Assembly (NCBI RefSeq): GCF_030273445.1
Contig: NZ_CP120678.1
Span: forward strand, 1,651,501 to 1,715,500
Reading direction: 5' to 3'
Source: Selenobaculum gibii
GTDB taxonomy: Bacteria > Bacillota > Negativicutes > ICN-92133
DNA length: 64,000 bases
The notes below the pieces were generated by a model, which saw nothing but the letters and a program-made list of their open reading frames with translations, did no database searches and was not told where the DNA came from. The position numbers and the translations under genes were made by a program. This document shows, piece by piece, positions 17,948 to 26,536 of the stretch. Position 1 is the first letter of the stretch. Each line of letters opens with the position of its first letter.

Positions 17948-20900
17948 TTACTTCACCTCTTCTACGAGACAATCTTCTCTATTCGAATATATATATTGCA
18001 TAATTCCAACGAATGGATTATCTTGTCCATCTAATATAATCTTTCTCGTAACTGCCTGGTGATTACCAACAACTATTAAAAGCTCTCTAGCCCTTGAAAA
18101 TGCGACATTCAAGCGTCTTGCATCTTTTAAAAAGCCTAAATTACCTTCTTCATTACTTCTTACCACACTATAAAATACAATATCCGTTTCTCTACCTTGG
18201 AATGCATCAACTGTATTAATTTCTATAGTAATATTATTAAATCTTGCTGAATACTTACTTTCGTAAATACTTGTAAGTAGATCTCTTTGTGCTCTATATC
18301 CGGCAATAATAGCTACTTCCTTTTTTAGCTTTAACTCTTCTAATTCATCATTAATAAGCAATAAATATTCAAAAATTACTGCAGCCTCACATCTATTCCT
18401 GTAAGTATAATATTGTCCAGATCTAATAATTTCTTCTTTATTATCGTTTCTACATGCTGTCGAAAGCCAAACTAATGAATTATTATCAAAAACCTTTAAT
18501 GGAATTGATTTTTTATCTTTTGATGTCCTTGAAATAAGTTTTCCATCATAAAACATCTGACTAATGAGTTCTCCAATAATAGGATTCATTCTGTACTGCT
18601 CATCAAGAATACTCTTACACTTATCATTTAAATGTTCTTCTAAATACTCAAATAGACTTGTCTCCAAATCTTTTTTTGTAATATTATAATTGTTACCCTG
18701 TGGTTGTTTTATAAGATTTTCGTCTATAACTGGTGGAAGTTGCTTATGATCACCGACTAATACTATCTTCTTACCAAGAGCTATTGGTACTAGAATTTCA
18801 GGCGGTGTTGCCTTACCTGCTTCGTCGACAATAACCCAATCAAATTTCAAATCAACAGTAGCACCTAAACCTGCAATTCCAAGGCATGTCGCTCCAACAA
18901 CTGTTGCATCTGCCACACTTTCCTGTAATAATCCATCTCCCTGCTCAACACGAGTAATCCACGCTTTGCATAATCCTTCTATTTTTGAAAACTGATTATA
19001 CTTAATCTGATTTTCTTTTAATGAATTTTTTATAGTTACCTTTAGATTATCGTATTCTTCTCCTGATGATACACATAAAAAATCTTTCCAACACTCAATA
19101 TCTTTTTCTTTTGATTCAATATCCACATTAATTTTCTCATATTTACGTTCAAATTCATCTTTCTGCTCTGAAAGATGAATAGATTCTTCTAAAACTTCTT
19201 CTAGTCTATTATTTAAAGCCATAATATCCTCTGTAAAAGTATCTACAATATTTGCAAGCTCTTCTCCTAAAATACAATTTGCTTTAATATGAACTAATTT
19301 TTTCATGGAAATTATCTTTTCATTGATAAATTTCCATTTATCATTTAATATATCAATTTTATTTTTTTCTTCTTCAATAACAGAAAGTTCCTCAGTTAGT
19401 TGTTCAATAGATTTAGATAATTGTTCGATTTCCAGAATTATATTGTTTTTTTCTTGTAAGGATTCATCAATACCTATTTCAGCTTTATAGCTTTCCACTG
19501 CTTCCTGACATTTTGCAATAACAGACGCTGTCCACTCTTGACAAAAAGCATCCAATGTATAATTAATAACACTTTCGGAGAATTTTTCCTTAATGCCAAT
19601 ACGAATCATTTTAATTTCAGACATTAATTCTTTAATTTTAGTAAGAGAATGATCTACCGCTACATGTGACTGTGAAGCTATAAGAATCTGATTCTGAGGA
19701 TTTCTTTTTAAAATCTGATATACTAATTCACTAATAAATGTTGTTTTACCCGTACCAGGAGGGCCTTGCAACAAAAATAAATCATCAGCTGATAGTGCCA
19801 TCTCCAAACTTAATAACTTAGATTTGTCTATAAAAGATGATTTACAATCTTTAGCACTAATTAATTCATTTTCTCTGGAAGTCGCTTTCTCTGGATTAAA
19901 AATAATATCACTAATTGTAGGATTAACAATCTCTTTAAATCTTACATTTTTCAAAGCCCTTGTTTGTCTATTTAATGCACTTTCAAACATTTTATTACTT
20001 ATCGAAATCTCACCTGAATCAGCCACATTTTCTATATTAATATTTCTAGCCAAGTCAATAATCATCTTTGAATTTTTACATTCACGCATAAAACCTACCT
20101 CGTACACTTTGAAAATGCTGTTTCGCATAGTCATTGTAAGCATATTATCAGGTGAAAATTCTATTTCAAGTACATCTTTTTCAAGTTCAACCTCTATCGA
20201 ATTCTCTTTTTCGTTAATAGTAAAACTCCTATAACGAATAGTACATTTTTCTTTTTCCATCTTGTTTCTTTGAAGTTTAAGAATTTCGCTCCATTTACTT
20301 GCAATATCCTTTACATGTAAATTATCAGCTTTAATCTGATTTTTCACTTTTTCATATTCCATAATTTCTTCAATAAGTTTATTTATATCTATTTCTCCTG
20401 TTGATACAATTCTATTACCTGAAGCAGATATTTTCACTTTGTATGGAACTTCATATGCATTTTCTTTTCTATCCATTAATTCAGCACCATTCAAAAATCT
20501 AATACTGATGATAGTAAAACGCTTGCTATTTCTATTATCAATTTTACAAATACAAATATACTGTTTTCCCATAAGATCATAAGATATTTCATTCATATCT
20601 GATCGCTTTGTCCTAATATAATGCTTTCCTGATAAGTCCTTTTCAATAGCCGCAGCTGCTAAAGGAAGTTCATCTTTATCTATATAGCCATACTGAAATA
20701 AAAGAGTAGAAGCTTTTTTAGTTAACCCTAAGCTAAGAAATTTATCCTGACTAAGTTGAGACTTAGTATATACTATATCACGCTTAATTTCTGATATTTT
20801 GGCATATCTTAAATTAGTTTCTTTATTAAGCATCTTAGAAATAATATCTTTTATTTCTTCTGGCAAGTCGCTAATATCTAAATTATCTTTATCTTTTATC

Positions 20901-21529
20901 TTTTCCCCTTTAAAAATTTCATAGAAAATAAGGCCAAGTGAATAAATATCACTTTGACCTGTTATTGTTTTCCCCTCTGCTTGCTCTGGTGAACGATATT
21001 GGGGTGTAGAATAATTACAAACAGTATAATCACTATAGAATGTATCTATGAATTTACTAATACCAAAATCAATAATTTTAACAACATTATCTTGGTTGAA
21101 CATTATATTCGATGGCTTTAAATCTCTGTGTACAATATCTTTCTTATGTAAGTATTCTACTGCTCCAAGAACCTGCTCCATTAGCTCAAGCTTTGGATAA
21201 TAATCATTAATACATAAATCTTCAAAAGCTTCTTCAAAATTCTTACCGTTAACATATTCCAAAACAATATAGAATTTTTCAAGAGCGTCATCAAATCCTT
21301 TATCGATGATTTCAACAATGTTAGTGTGTTGTACTTTTTCTAGAGATTCTACTTCGCGCTGAAATATTTTTTCTTGAAGGTCGTCATTCTTTCCACAAGA
21401 ACATTTATCAAACAACTTAACGACAATAGGTGTACCATATTGATCTTCACATAAATACAGTGTAGACATATTTCCACCAGGGATTTTTCGTATAATACGA
21501 TATTGGTCATCTACCCATTTGCTAGCCAT
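17948..21529 (-). CDS. Ser/Thr protein kinase fused to SF1 (UPF1/DNA2-like) helicase
   Basis: About 1190 residues. The kinase domain (1-260) is intact: ATP Lys (VVKLF, K40), HRDLKPSN (136-143), DFG (156-158), YRSPEQ and SDIYSLG. A linker of unknown fold follows to about 560. Then comes a superfamily 1 helicase: GPPGTGKT (591-598), a long coiled coil (690-850) in place of the usual 1B insertions, DEAG (904-907), GDHKQLPP (928-935), EQYRMNP, VDAFQGRE and NVAFSRAR. Numbering is from the upstream ATG at 21535; the ATG at 21529 is better spaced from AAAGGAG. First gene of three. A phosphorylation-gated nucleic-acid motor is inferred. Confidence 0.9.
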   Translation of the reverse strand: MASKWVDDQYRIIRKIPGGNMSTLYLCEDQYGTPIVVKLFDKCSCGKNDDLQEKIFQREVESLEKVQHTNIVEIIDKGFDDALEKFYIVLEYVNGKNFEEAFEDLCINDYYPKLELMEQVLGAVEYLHKKDIVHRDLKPSNIMFNQDNVVKIIDFGISKFIDTFYSDYTVCNYSTPQYRSPEQAEGKTITGQSDIYSLGLIFYEIFKGEKIKDKDNLDISDLPEEIKDIISKMLNKETNLRYAKISEIKRDIVYTKSQLSQDKFLSLGLTKKASTLLFQYGYIDKDELPLAAAAIEKDLSGKHYIRTKRSDMNEISYDLMGKQYICICKIDNRNSKRFTIISIRFLNGAELMDRKENAYEVPYKVKISASGNRIVSTGEIDINKLIEEIMEYEKVKNQIKADNLHVKDIASKWSEILKLQRNKMEKEKCTIRYRSFTINEKENSIEVELEKDVLEIEFSPDNMLTMTMRNSIFKVYEVGFMRECKNSKMIIDLARNINIENVADSGEISISNKMFESALNRQTRALKNVRFKEIVNPTISDIIFNPEKATSRENELISAKDCKSSFIDKSKLLSLEMALSADDLFLLQGPPGTGKTTFISELVYQILKRNPQNQILIASQSHVAVDHSLTKIKELMSEIKMIRIGIKEKFSESVINYTLDAFCQEWTASVIAKCQEAVESYKAEIGIDESLQEKNNIILEIEQLSKSIEQLTEELSVIEEEKNKIDILNDKWKFINEKIISMKKLVHIKANCILGEELANIVDTFTEDIMALNNRLEEVLEESIHLSEQKDEFERKYEKINVDIESKEKDIECWKDFLCVSSGEEYDNLKVTIKNSLKENQIKYNQFSKIEGLCKAWITRVEQGDGLLQESVADATVVGATCLGIAGLGATVDLKFDWVIVDEAGKATPPEILVPIALGKKIVLVGDHKQLPPVIDENLIKQPQGNNYNITKKDLETSLFEYLEEHLNDKCKSILDEQYRMNPIIGELISQMFYDGKLISRTSKDKKSIPLKVFDNNSLVWLSTACRNDNKEEIIRSGQYYTYRNRCEAAVIFEYLLLINDELEELKLKKEVAIIAGYRAQRDLLTSIYESKYSARFNNITIEINTVDAFQGRETDIVFYSVVRSNEEGNLGFLKDARRLNVAFSRARELLIVVGNHQAVTRKIILDGQDNPFVGIMQYIYSNREDCLVEEVK

Positions 21530-22153
21530 GTCCATTTCTCCTTTAGTACTTAAAATAATTTAAGTTATAATAATTGTAGGGACGATTCTTTTGAAATAAA
21601 TAAAAAATTTTAAAAATATATCCAAATTAGCGCACCAACGGTGCAAAAGTGAATATATTACATTGCCAAAAATAGCAAAGCTGACAGAGCTAACTCAAAG
21701 TATAATCGCTAAAACAAAACTATGTAGAATCTCCCCTTCGATTTTTTCTCCACATTTTTCTTTGATTATTAGCTCAAATTCTCGTATTCTATCTAATCAT
21801 CCGTACTAAGCACAATAAATCTTGTAGCGACGTATATATGCCATTCTGTCATTATTCAACTTGATATGTCTGTTGCTGGCCCAATTTTACCTATTATAAG
21901 CTACAAATTTTTTCAATTTCCATTCTTCTAATGACTATAACATCTAAATTTGCTATAAAACAACAAAAATCCTGCCAAAATAACAAAAATTTGACAGCTA
22001 TTCTAATTTTTATTGCCATTACCAATGATATGTTTCACCTAGATTAGTTTTATAAACGCTGTAAACAAATAAAAGGTCTATTAATGAAACCACTCATTGC
22101 CTCCCTAGACCCAAAAAAGGTTCTAGCAAAATGCTAGAACCCTTGATTTCATA
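21530..22153. other. Right end of element A, no gene
   Basis: About 620 AT-rich bases between the kinase-helicase start and att2. The operon promoter must lie at the left end; TTATAAC near 21565 is a possible -10. At 22119-22142 a perfect hairpin GGTTCTAGCA/TGCTAGAACC is followed leftward by CCTTTTTT. It is a copy of the tRNA-Arg terminator found also at 31028 and 57669, so it marks the right terminus of element A. Confidence 0.5.
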
Positions 22154-22198
22154 CGGTGCGCCTAGGGCGATCCCAAAGCTCGACACACGGTTTAGAAT
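22154..22198 (-). repeat. att2: degenerate tRNA-Arg 3' end, border of elements A and B
   Basis: 38 of 45 bases match the tRNA-Arg 3' end. It is preceded by a copy of the tRNA terminator (22119-22142) and followed by a stretch similar to that right of att1. The mutations fall in the T-loop and acceptor end, as expected for a displaced copy no longer under selection. Confidence 0.85.
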
Positions 22199-22467
22199 TT
22201 TTTCAGCTATACTCTTATTAGTTATAATAGGTTTTAATATAGCAAGAATGCACTAATTAAATAGTTTTATTCATCTCATGCTATGGGTTATTAGTGGGCA
22301 AAAAATGCTCATAGTACTAGAAAACAGATTTTTCCTATTCTTTTCACTTTTAGGGTAAGCCTACGTACCGTACTCCCCTGCTCATATATTGGTAAATATC
22401 CCCTGTAGTTTACAGAATAATTAAGTTATACTGTCACTTATAATGTATAAATCTGGAGGTAAGTATC

Positions 22468-23001
22468 ATGACATATAACCCTAAACAAAATTCTGAGCTA
22501 CAGGATATTAGAAATAAAATAAAAAATCTTAATGAAAAGCTTAGCCAACTTGAAGCAAAGTATGACAATGAAGAAAAACTTAATGAAGAAAATGAGAAAA
22601 GTAAGAAAGAGTTAAAAAAGCATCCATTTTTAGCTACTATGATTCCTCTTAATCTTATAGTTATTATATATGGTGTGTATTGTACGATATTAATCATTGC
22701 TCATGATTGTATGAAAGCATGGAACTTTGAGCCAAACACAATTGAATTTATTGGCACAGGTGCTAGCCTTATAGTTCCAATAGCGCTTTTACTAGGTTTG
22801 CAGAGATTTTTGAAACATCAGCAGTTAATTCAATATGAACCTTATTTTAAATTTGGGAATAGTATTTTGACTATTTTAGCATCAATTATTTCACTCTACC
22901 TTCCAGAATCGATTGTATTTTCGAGCAAGGGAGTTTTTGGAGTTGTGTACATTGCGTCATTAGTAAATTGTGCTATCAGTTACTATGGTTCGAAAAAGTA
23001 G
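22468..23001 (+). CDS. Coiled-coil membrane protein of unknown function
   Basis: 177 residues behind a TGGAGG site. A charged coiled coil (residues 8-50) is followed by about four hydrophobic segments (55-80, 92-112, 128-146, 155-172). No family recognised. It stands alone on the plus strand at the left end of element B, a cargo position. Small coiled-coil/transmembrane proteins of this shape occur as defence or exclusion factors, but nothing here proves such a role. Confidence 0.75.
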   Translation: MTYNPKQNSELQDIRNKIKNLNEKLSQLEAKYDNEEKLNEENEKSKKELKKHPFLATMIPLNLIVIIYGVYCTILIIAHDCMKAWNFEPNTIEFIGTGASLIVPIALLLGLQRFLKHQQLIQYEPYFKFGNSILTILASIISLYLPESIVFSSKGVFGVVYIASLVNCAISYYGSKK

Positions 23002-23030
23002 GTTTTCTCTTTATTGACCCCACGCTTAAC

Positions 23031-23168
23031 GGAGGCTGCTGAAAAATTCCTTTGTTTTAAATAAATGTATAATCGCATAGAAAAAGACCGTTAGAACGCA
23101 TTCATTGCGCTTCAACGATCTTTCTTTTTAATTGCACTTTGGAGAATACAGACTTTTTTAGCAGCCTT
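23031..23168. mobile_element. MITE-like element, 138 bp, 8-bp target duplication
   Basis: Terminal inverted repeats (GAGGCTGCTGAAAAA left, TTTTTTAGCAGCCTT right) are flanked on both sides by the direct repeat CGCTTAAC (23023-23030 and 23169-23176). The interior is non-coding and carries a hairpin around AAAGA..GTT / AAC..TCTTT. These are the hallmarks of a transposase-less miniature element moved in trans. Confidence 0.75.
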
Positions 23169-23176
23169 CGCTTAAC

Positions 23177-23414
23177 TGTATAAAATCAAGTCATATTCTC
23201 ATGATGCGTTGACTGGTCAATTACCAACGCATCACACTTATAGCATTTACCTTAAAAGAGTTACTAACCTAACCTCATTCAACCGAAAACGTTCTCTTAA
23301 TTAAGGTACTTTTAATATTATAAACTTGTCTTATAAGTCTTGTAAATAGGATAATATCCTCTTCAACGAGTCTCAAACGAATCGTAAAATTGTTTGAGCT
23401 TATTATTATTCTAC
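23177..23414. other. Intergenic with copy of sigma-gene 3' end
   Basis: No gene. Positions 23380-23405 repeat, base for base, the last 26 bases of 3' coding sequence of the sigma factor (23800-23825), implying a duplication or an insertion between the two copies. Confidence 0.6.
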
Positions 23415-23609
23415 TCAATACAAGCCGTATGGTGTTATATGTAACCACTCATTTCTTGAATTAATACGAAAATCAACACGAATATAGTTCCACTTCTGGA
23501 GAACAGCTATAAATTCAATCGTACTATCATTCACTCTTAGAAATTCAGTTTTAAAATTATTAAATATCTTCTTCTCTTCTTCATTTAACCTGTTATAGCC
23601 TTTAATCAT
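23415..23609 (-). CDS. Small hypothetical protein
   Basis: 64 residues (MIKGYNRLNEEEKKIFNNFK...). The ATG at 23609 has AGGAG 8 bases upstream; a GTG three codons earlier is less likely. Soluble and charged, of no recognised family. It lies between the two copies of the 26-bp repeat, so it may be part of an inserted unit. Confidence 0.5.
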   Translation of the reverse strand: MIKGYNRLNEEEKKIFNNFKTEFLRVNDSTIEFIAVLQKWNYIRVDFRINSRNEWLHITPYGLY

Positions 23610-23629
23610 GGGTAACACTCCTAGTTATG

Positions 23630-23785
23630 CTCCCGTGGGAACGTTTTTTGATGGCTATAGCTCACGTTAGGAGCGGAGTGAAGTCAAGTGATCATGGAAT
23701 AGCGGAGCGTAGTGAGCATATGCCGTGAAAGCACTTGACGTAATGAGCACCGACAGTATAATTTTCATCACAAAAAACATTATTT
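23630..23785. ncRNA. GC-rich structured element between small ORF and sigma gene
   Basis: GC-rich stretch in AT-rich surroundings with nested complementarity: GTTTTTTGATG at the left against CATCACAAAAAAC at the right, and inner GTCAAGTG/CACTTGAC (about 23683 and 23742). The purine-rich motif AGCGGAGTGAAG / AGCGGAGCGTAGTGAGC occurs twice. It could be a structured RNA, a terminator or a recombination remnant. Confidence 0.4.
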
Positions 23786-24688
23786 CTAGTGCTTTTTTAA
23801 ATCGTAAAATTGTTTGAGCTTATTAAGGGCTGTTTTTTCTAGATTGTCAAGAATACATAAATTGAATCTTGATATACCAATTCTCTTACCAATTGCAGTC
23901 CTGGTATAATCCGCATTGCAACCAATGCCAAACTTCATACAAATGACAATACGTTCTTCTTTAGATAGAATCTTTAATGCTTCTGGGAGTTTATCTATTT
24001 TCTTTTGCTGTTCTATTTTAGTTTCATTTTCTAATATTAACTCTTCAGGTGTTGGATCCCAAGATGCAAATAAAACTGTCTTAGTTCCAGCTTCATCAGC
24101 TTTTATTAGTCCATCTATATCAATAATTGACTCAGACATATTAGCAGCCGAAACAGTCTTGCTCATAAATTTTAGAGTGCAGTTTAATTCTATTGCTAAT
24201 TCATTAATCTTAGGTGCTCGTCCTAAGATTTTTTCTAATTTGTTTCTCGCTGCATTATATTCCATAATTCGCCGAGTCATATATGGTCCGCAAATCGCTG
24301 AATAATTGTCTGTTATGTATTGATATATATGTTTTCTTATATTAGGAACAGCATATGTACTAAACCGACATTTTTTCTCTAAAGAAAAGCGTTCTATAGC
24401 ATCATGTAATCCTTTATAACCTTCTTGAATTAAATCTTCTAATTGGATTAAGCATGATGACCTATATATATAATTTTTTGCAGTAGAATTGTATATTCTT
24501 TTCGCTACCATAATAACTAAAGCTCTATTACATATAAATAGTTTGGATCTTGCTGAATCGTCTTTATTCGTACACCATCTATGGAGCAAGTCGTATTCTT
24601 CTTCTTTATTTAGAGTACGATATAAAGGTTCTATTAATATCTGCTCTTTTTCATCTTCAAGATTAAAAAATCCTTTCAAAATTTTCAC
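23786..24688 (-). CDS. Sigma-70 family RNA polymerase sigma factor of a mobile element
   Basis: 300 residues. Region 2 is visible as LIQLEDLIQEGYKGLHDAIERFSLEKKCRFSTYAVPNIRKHIYQYI (about 80-125). Region 3 follows (GRAPKINELAIELNCT), then region 4 (LSKEERIVICMKFGIG..YTRTAIGKRIGISRFNLCILDNLEKTALNKL). Regions 2-4 resemble group 1-3 sigma factors but lack region 1.1. The start overlaps the TrbL stop by 4 bases (ATGA), so it is an operon member of the transfer genes, an unusual place for a sigma factor. It may direct transcription of the element's own genes. Confidence 0.85.
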   Translation of the reverse strand: MKILKGFFNLEDEKEQILIEPLYRTLNKEEEYDLLHRWCTNKDDSARSKLFICNRALVIMVAKRIYNSTAKNYIYRSSCLIQLEDLIQEGYKGLHDAIERFSLEKKCRFSTYAVPNIRKHIYQYITDNYSAICGPYMTRRIMEYNAARNKLEKILGRAPKINELAIELNCTLKFMSKTVSAANMSESIIDIDGLIKADEAGTKTVLFASWDPTPEELILENETKIEQQKKIDKLPEALKILSKEERIVICMKFGIGCNADYTRTAIGKRIGISRFNLCILDNLEKTALNKLKQFYDLKKH

Positions 24689-25980
24689 TCCTTTTTAGTA
24701 GGTGGGAGAAATCTTTCTGAATTAAAATTTTGGGTATCCTGGCTTGATGTGAAATTAGGTTTTCCATTTCTTCCTTCGTTTATTTTTTTATCATCACTCT
24801 TAATAAAACTTGATGGTTTTTCGGAGATTGAATGGTTGTCACCACTAAGATTATTATACTTTTCCGCTGAACCTACTCCCATGAAATTGCTTTTTACTTG
24901 ACTATTAGAATCATCTGTAGGAGAACTAAAACCTCCACCACTTGAAGTATTATCTGATGCAGTAAAGCCACCTGTATCTTGCATTGTACTTCCACTGTCA
25001 TTGGCGCCTGCAGTTGCAATTCTTAAGCCATTTGAAGCACCTCTTACTGTATTTGCCAAACCTCTTGCCGTACTTGAAGCAGCTTGAGAGATTTTAGTTG
25101 TTGCAAAACTTGCAGCCATCCCAGCCCCTAAAGCTGATCCTGCTGTCAATGATGGTGCTCCTCCCATAAATCCAGCAGCCATATTAGGAGCTTTCCATGC
25201 TAATAAGGCAACTGAAAATACCCCACTAATTAATCGTAAACAATCAACATTTGTTGGATTTTCAGGGCATGTCCACGTTTGCATTAATGGTAATGCTGCA
25301 GAAATAATAAATGTTAAAAACATCATTTTCACACCAAATGCAAAAGCCATTCCAATAGCCCTTGTAGCAATAAAAGACGTATATTGAAATGATGCAAAAG
25401 GTATTAATATTGGTAATAATGCAGCTGAAATTTTAAATTCTAATAAAGTCATGAATATTTGCCATGCGATAATATAAAAGCCAATAATTAAAACAATACT
25501 ACTTCCAAAGAAAAATAAATTAGGAAATAATTTTGCTATGGTTAATTCTCCATTTAAGGTTGCAGCAATTATTTTAATTGTACTCCCAATAAAACTTCCA
25601 TCTGGATTTTGGGCAGCTGTAAATGAATATACATTTTCACTTAAGTTATATCCAATCTCAATTATTTTTGATGGATTTGTTAACTCATCAATTGTAATCC
25701 CTCCACCTGCTGCCACGGATCCAGCCATAATTAAACTTTCCATTATGGCATTCATTAAAGTTGAGTAAGATTCTAGGAAAAAGGCGAACGTGCCATACTT
25801 TAATATTTTTGTTATTAAAAACGTATGTATTTCTACTTGTTCTAATTGTAATAATAGCGAAAAGAAAAAATCTAACGTAACAATAAGAATAAGTAAACTT
25901 TGAGCATGAGGCATAAGCAAAATTACCCCATTGTCACATATAGTTTGAAAATTAGCTAGTAAGCTAGTAAGCAAGCCCAT
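24685..25980 (-). CDS. trbL: TrbL/VirB6-type conjugative transfer membrane protein
   Basis: 431 residues with six or more hydrophobic segments in the first 280, including VLIIGFYIIAWQIFMTLLEFKISAALLPILIPFASF, the conserved TrbL core. A Gly/Ala-rich stretch (PNMAAGFMGGAPSLTAGSALG) and a hydrophilic Ser/Asn-rich tail follow. TrbL forms the inner-membrane channel part of type IV secretion. The other transfer ATPases (TrbB, TrbE, VirD4) are not in the window, so the system is incomplete here. Confidence 0.85.
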   Translation of the reverse strand: MGLLTSLLANFQTICDNGVILLMPHAQSLLILIVTLDFFFSLLLQLEQVEIHTFLITKILKYGTFAFFLESYSTLMNAIMESLIMAGSVAAGGGITIDELTNPSKIIEIGYNLSENVYSFTAAQNPDGSFIGSTIKIIAATLNGELTIAKLFPNLFFFGSSIVLIIGFYIIAWQIFMTLLEFKISAALLPILIPFASFQYTSFIATRAIGMAFAFGVKMMFLTFIISAALPLMQTWTCPENPTNVDCLRLISGVFSVALLAWKAPNMAAGFMGGAPSLTAGSALGAGMAASFATTKISQAASSTARGLANTVRGASNGLRIATAGANDSGSTMQDTGGFTASDNTSSGGGFSSPTDDSNSQVKSNFMGVGSAEKYNNLSGDNHSISEKPSSFIKSDDKKINEGRNGKPNFTSSQDTQNFNSERFLPPTKKE

Positions 25981-25982
25981 TT

Positions 25983-26171
25983 TTATTTTCCTCCTATTTT
26001 GCCTATGCCAGCACCTTGATCATATTTTTCCCCCTCAACATGCTGTCTTTTTTCTACTGGAGTTTGTTTTTTATCTTCGTTATTAGCACTACTACCACAG
26101 CCGGCAATAAAGCTCATAGTGAAAATTAAAACTACTGAAAAAGCTACAATTTTTAAACTTCTAACTTTCAT
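25983..26171 (-). CDS. Small lipoprotein, TrbK-like by position
   Basis: 62 residues from the ATG at 26171 (AGGAGGAAAATC upstream); the open frame runs 20 codons further. A signal peptide with lipobox FIAGC is followed by a short charged tail. A lipoprotein directly before trbL matches the place of TrbK, the entry-exclusion lipoprotein, in trb operons. The assignment rests on signal type and order, not on similarity. Confidence 0.7.
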   Translation of the reverse strand: MKVRSLKIVAFSVVLIFTMSFIAGCGSSANNEDKKQTPVEKRQHVEGEKYDQGAGIGKIGGK

Positions 26172-26536
26172 GATTTTCCTCCTAAAACGCGAATTATGCC
26201 TATCATATTTCCTAAAAGTAAAACGCCCCAAGCAACTAATAATAAAAGTCTAGTATTAGTAAAAATTTTTTGTTTGGGATTATATTGATAAGCACACCAA
26301 ATCAAACACGGAAAAATGATAAGTAAAACAAAACTTAATATTTTGCTTGCAGTGGGGAATAAATTAATAGGAATCATTGGAACACCCCAAATAAATATTG
26401 AATAAATAATAAGGCTGCTTACTAGCTCTTTTTTATGAATTACACGACCCGTTTTGACTTCCATAATAAATAAAGCGATAAAAAAAACTACAAGTACGAC
26501 TGTAAGAAAAACTTGTATATTTTGCACCCATTTCAC
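26168..26536 (-). CDS. Four-helix membrane protein in transfer cluster
   Basis: 122 residues with hydrophobic segments at about 8-26, 38-58, 65-84 and 96-116. It overlaps the lipoprotein start by 4 bases (ATGA) and the preceding gene's stop by 4 bases, so all are in one operon. No family recognised; likely a conjugation accessory. Confidence 0.75.
   Translation of the reverse strand: MKWVQNIQVFLTVVLVVFFIALFIMEVKTGRVIHKKELVSSLIIYSIFIWGVPMIPINLFPTASKILSFVLLIIFPCLIWCAYQYNPKQKIFTNTRLLLLVAWGVLLLGNMIGIIRVLGGKS

Noticed and set aside
15053-21529. Assignment of the kinase-helicase operon to BREX or DISARM
   Set aside because: No BrxA/B/C, PglX/PglZ, DrmA/DrmB or methylase is present next to it; only the general domain types are shared.
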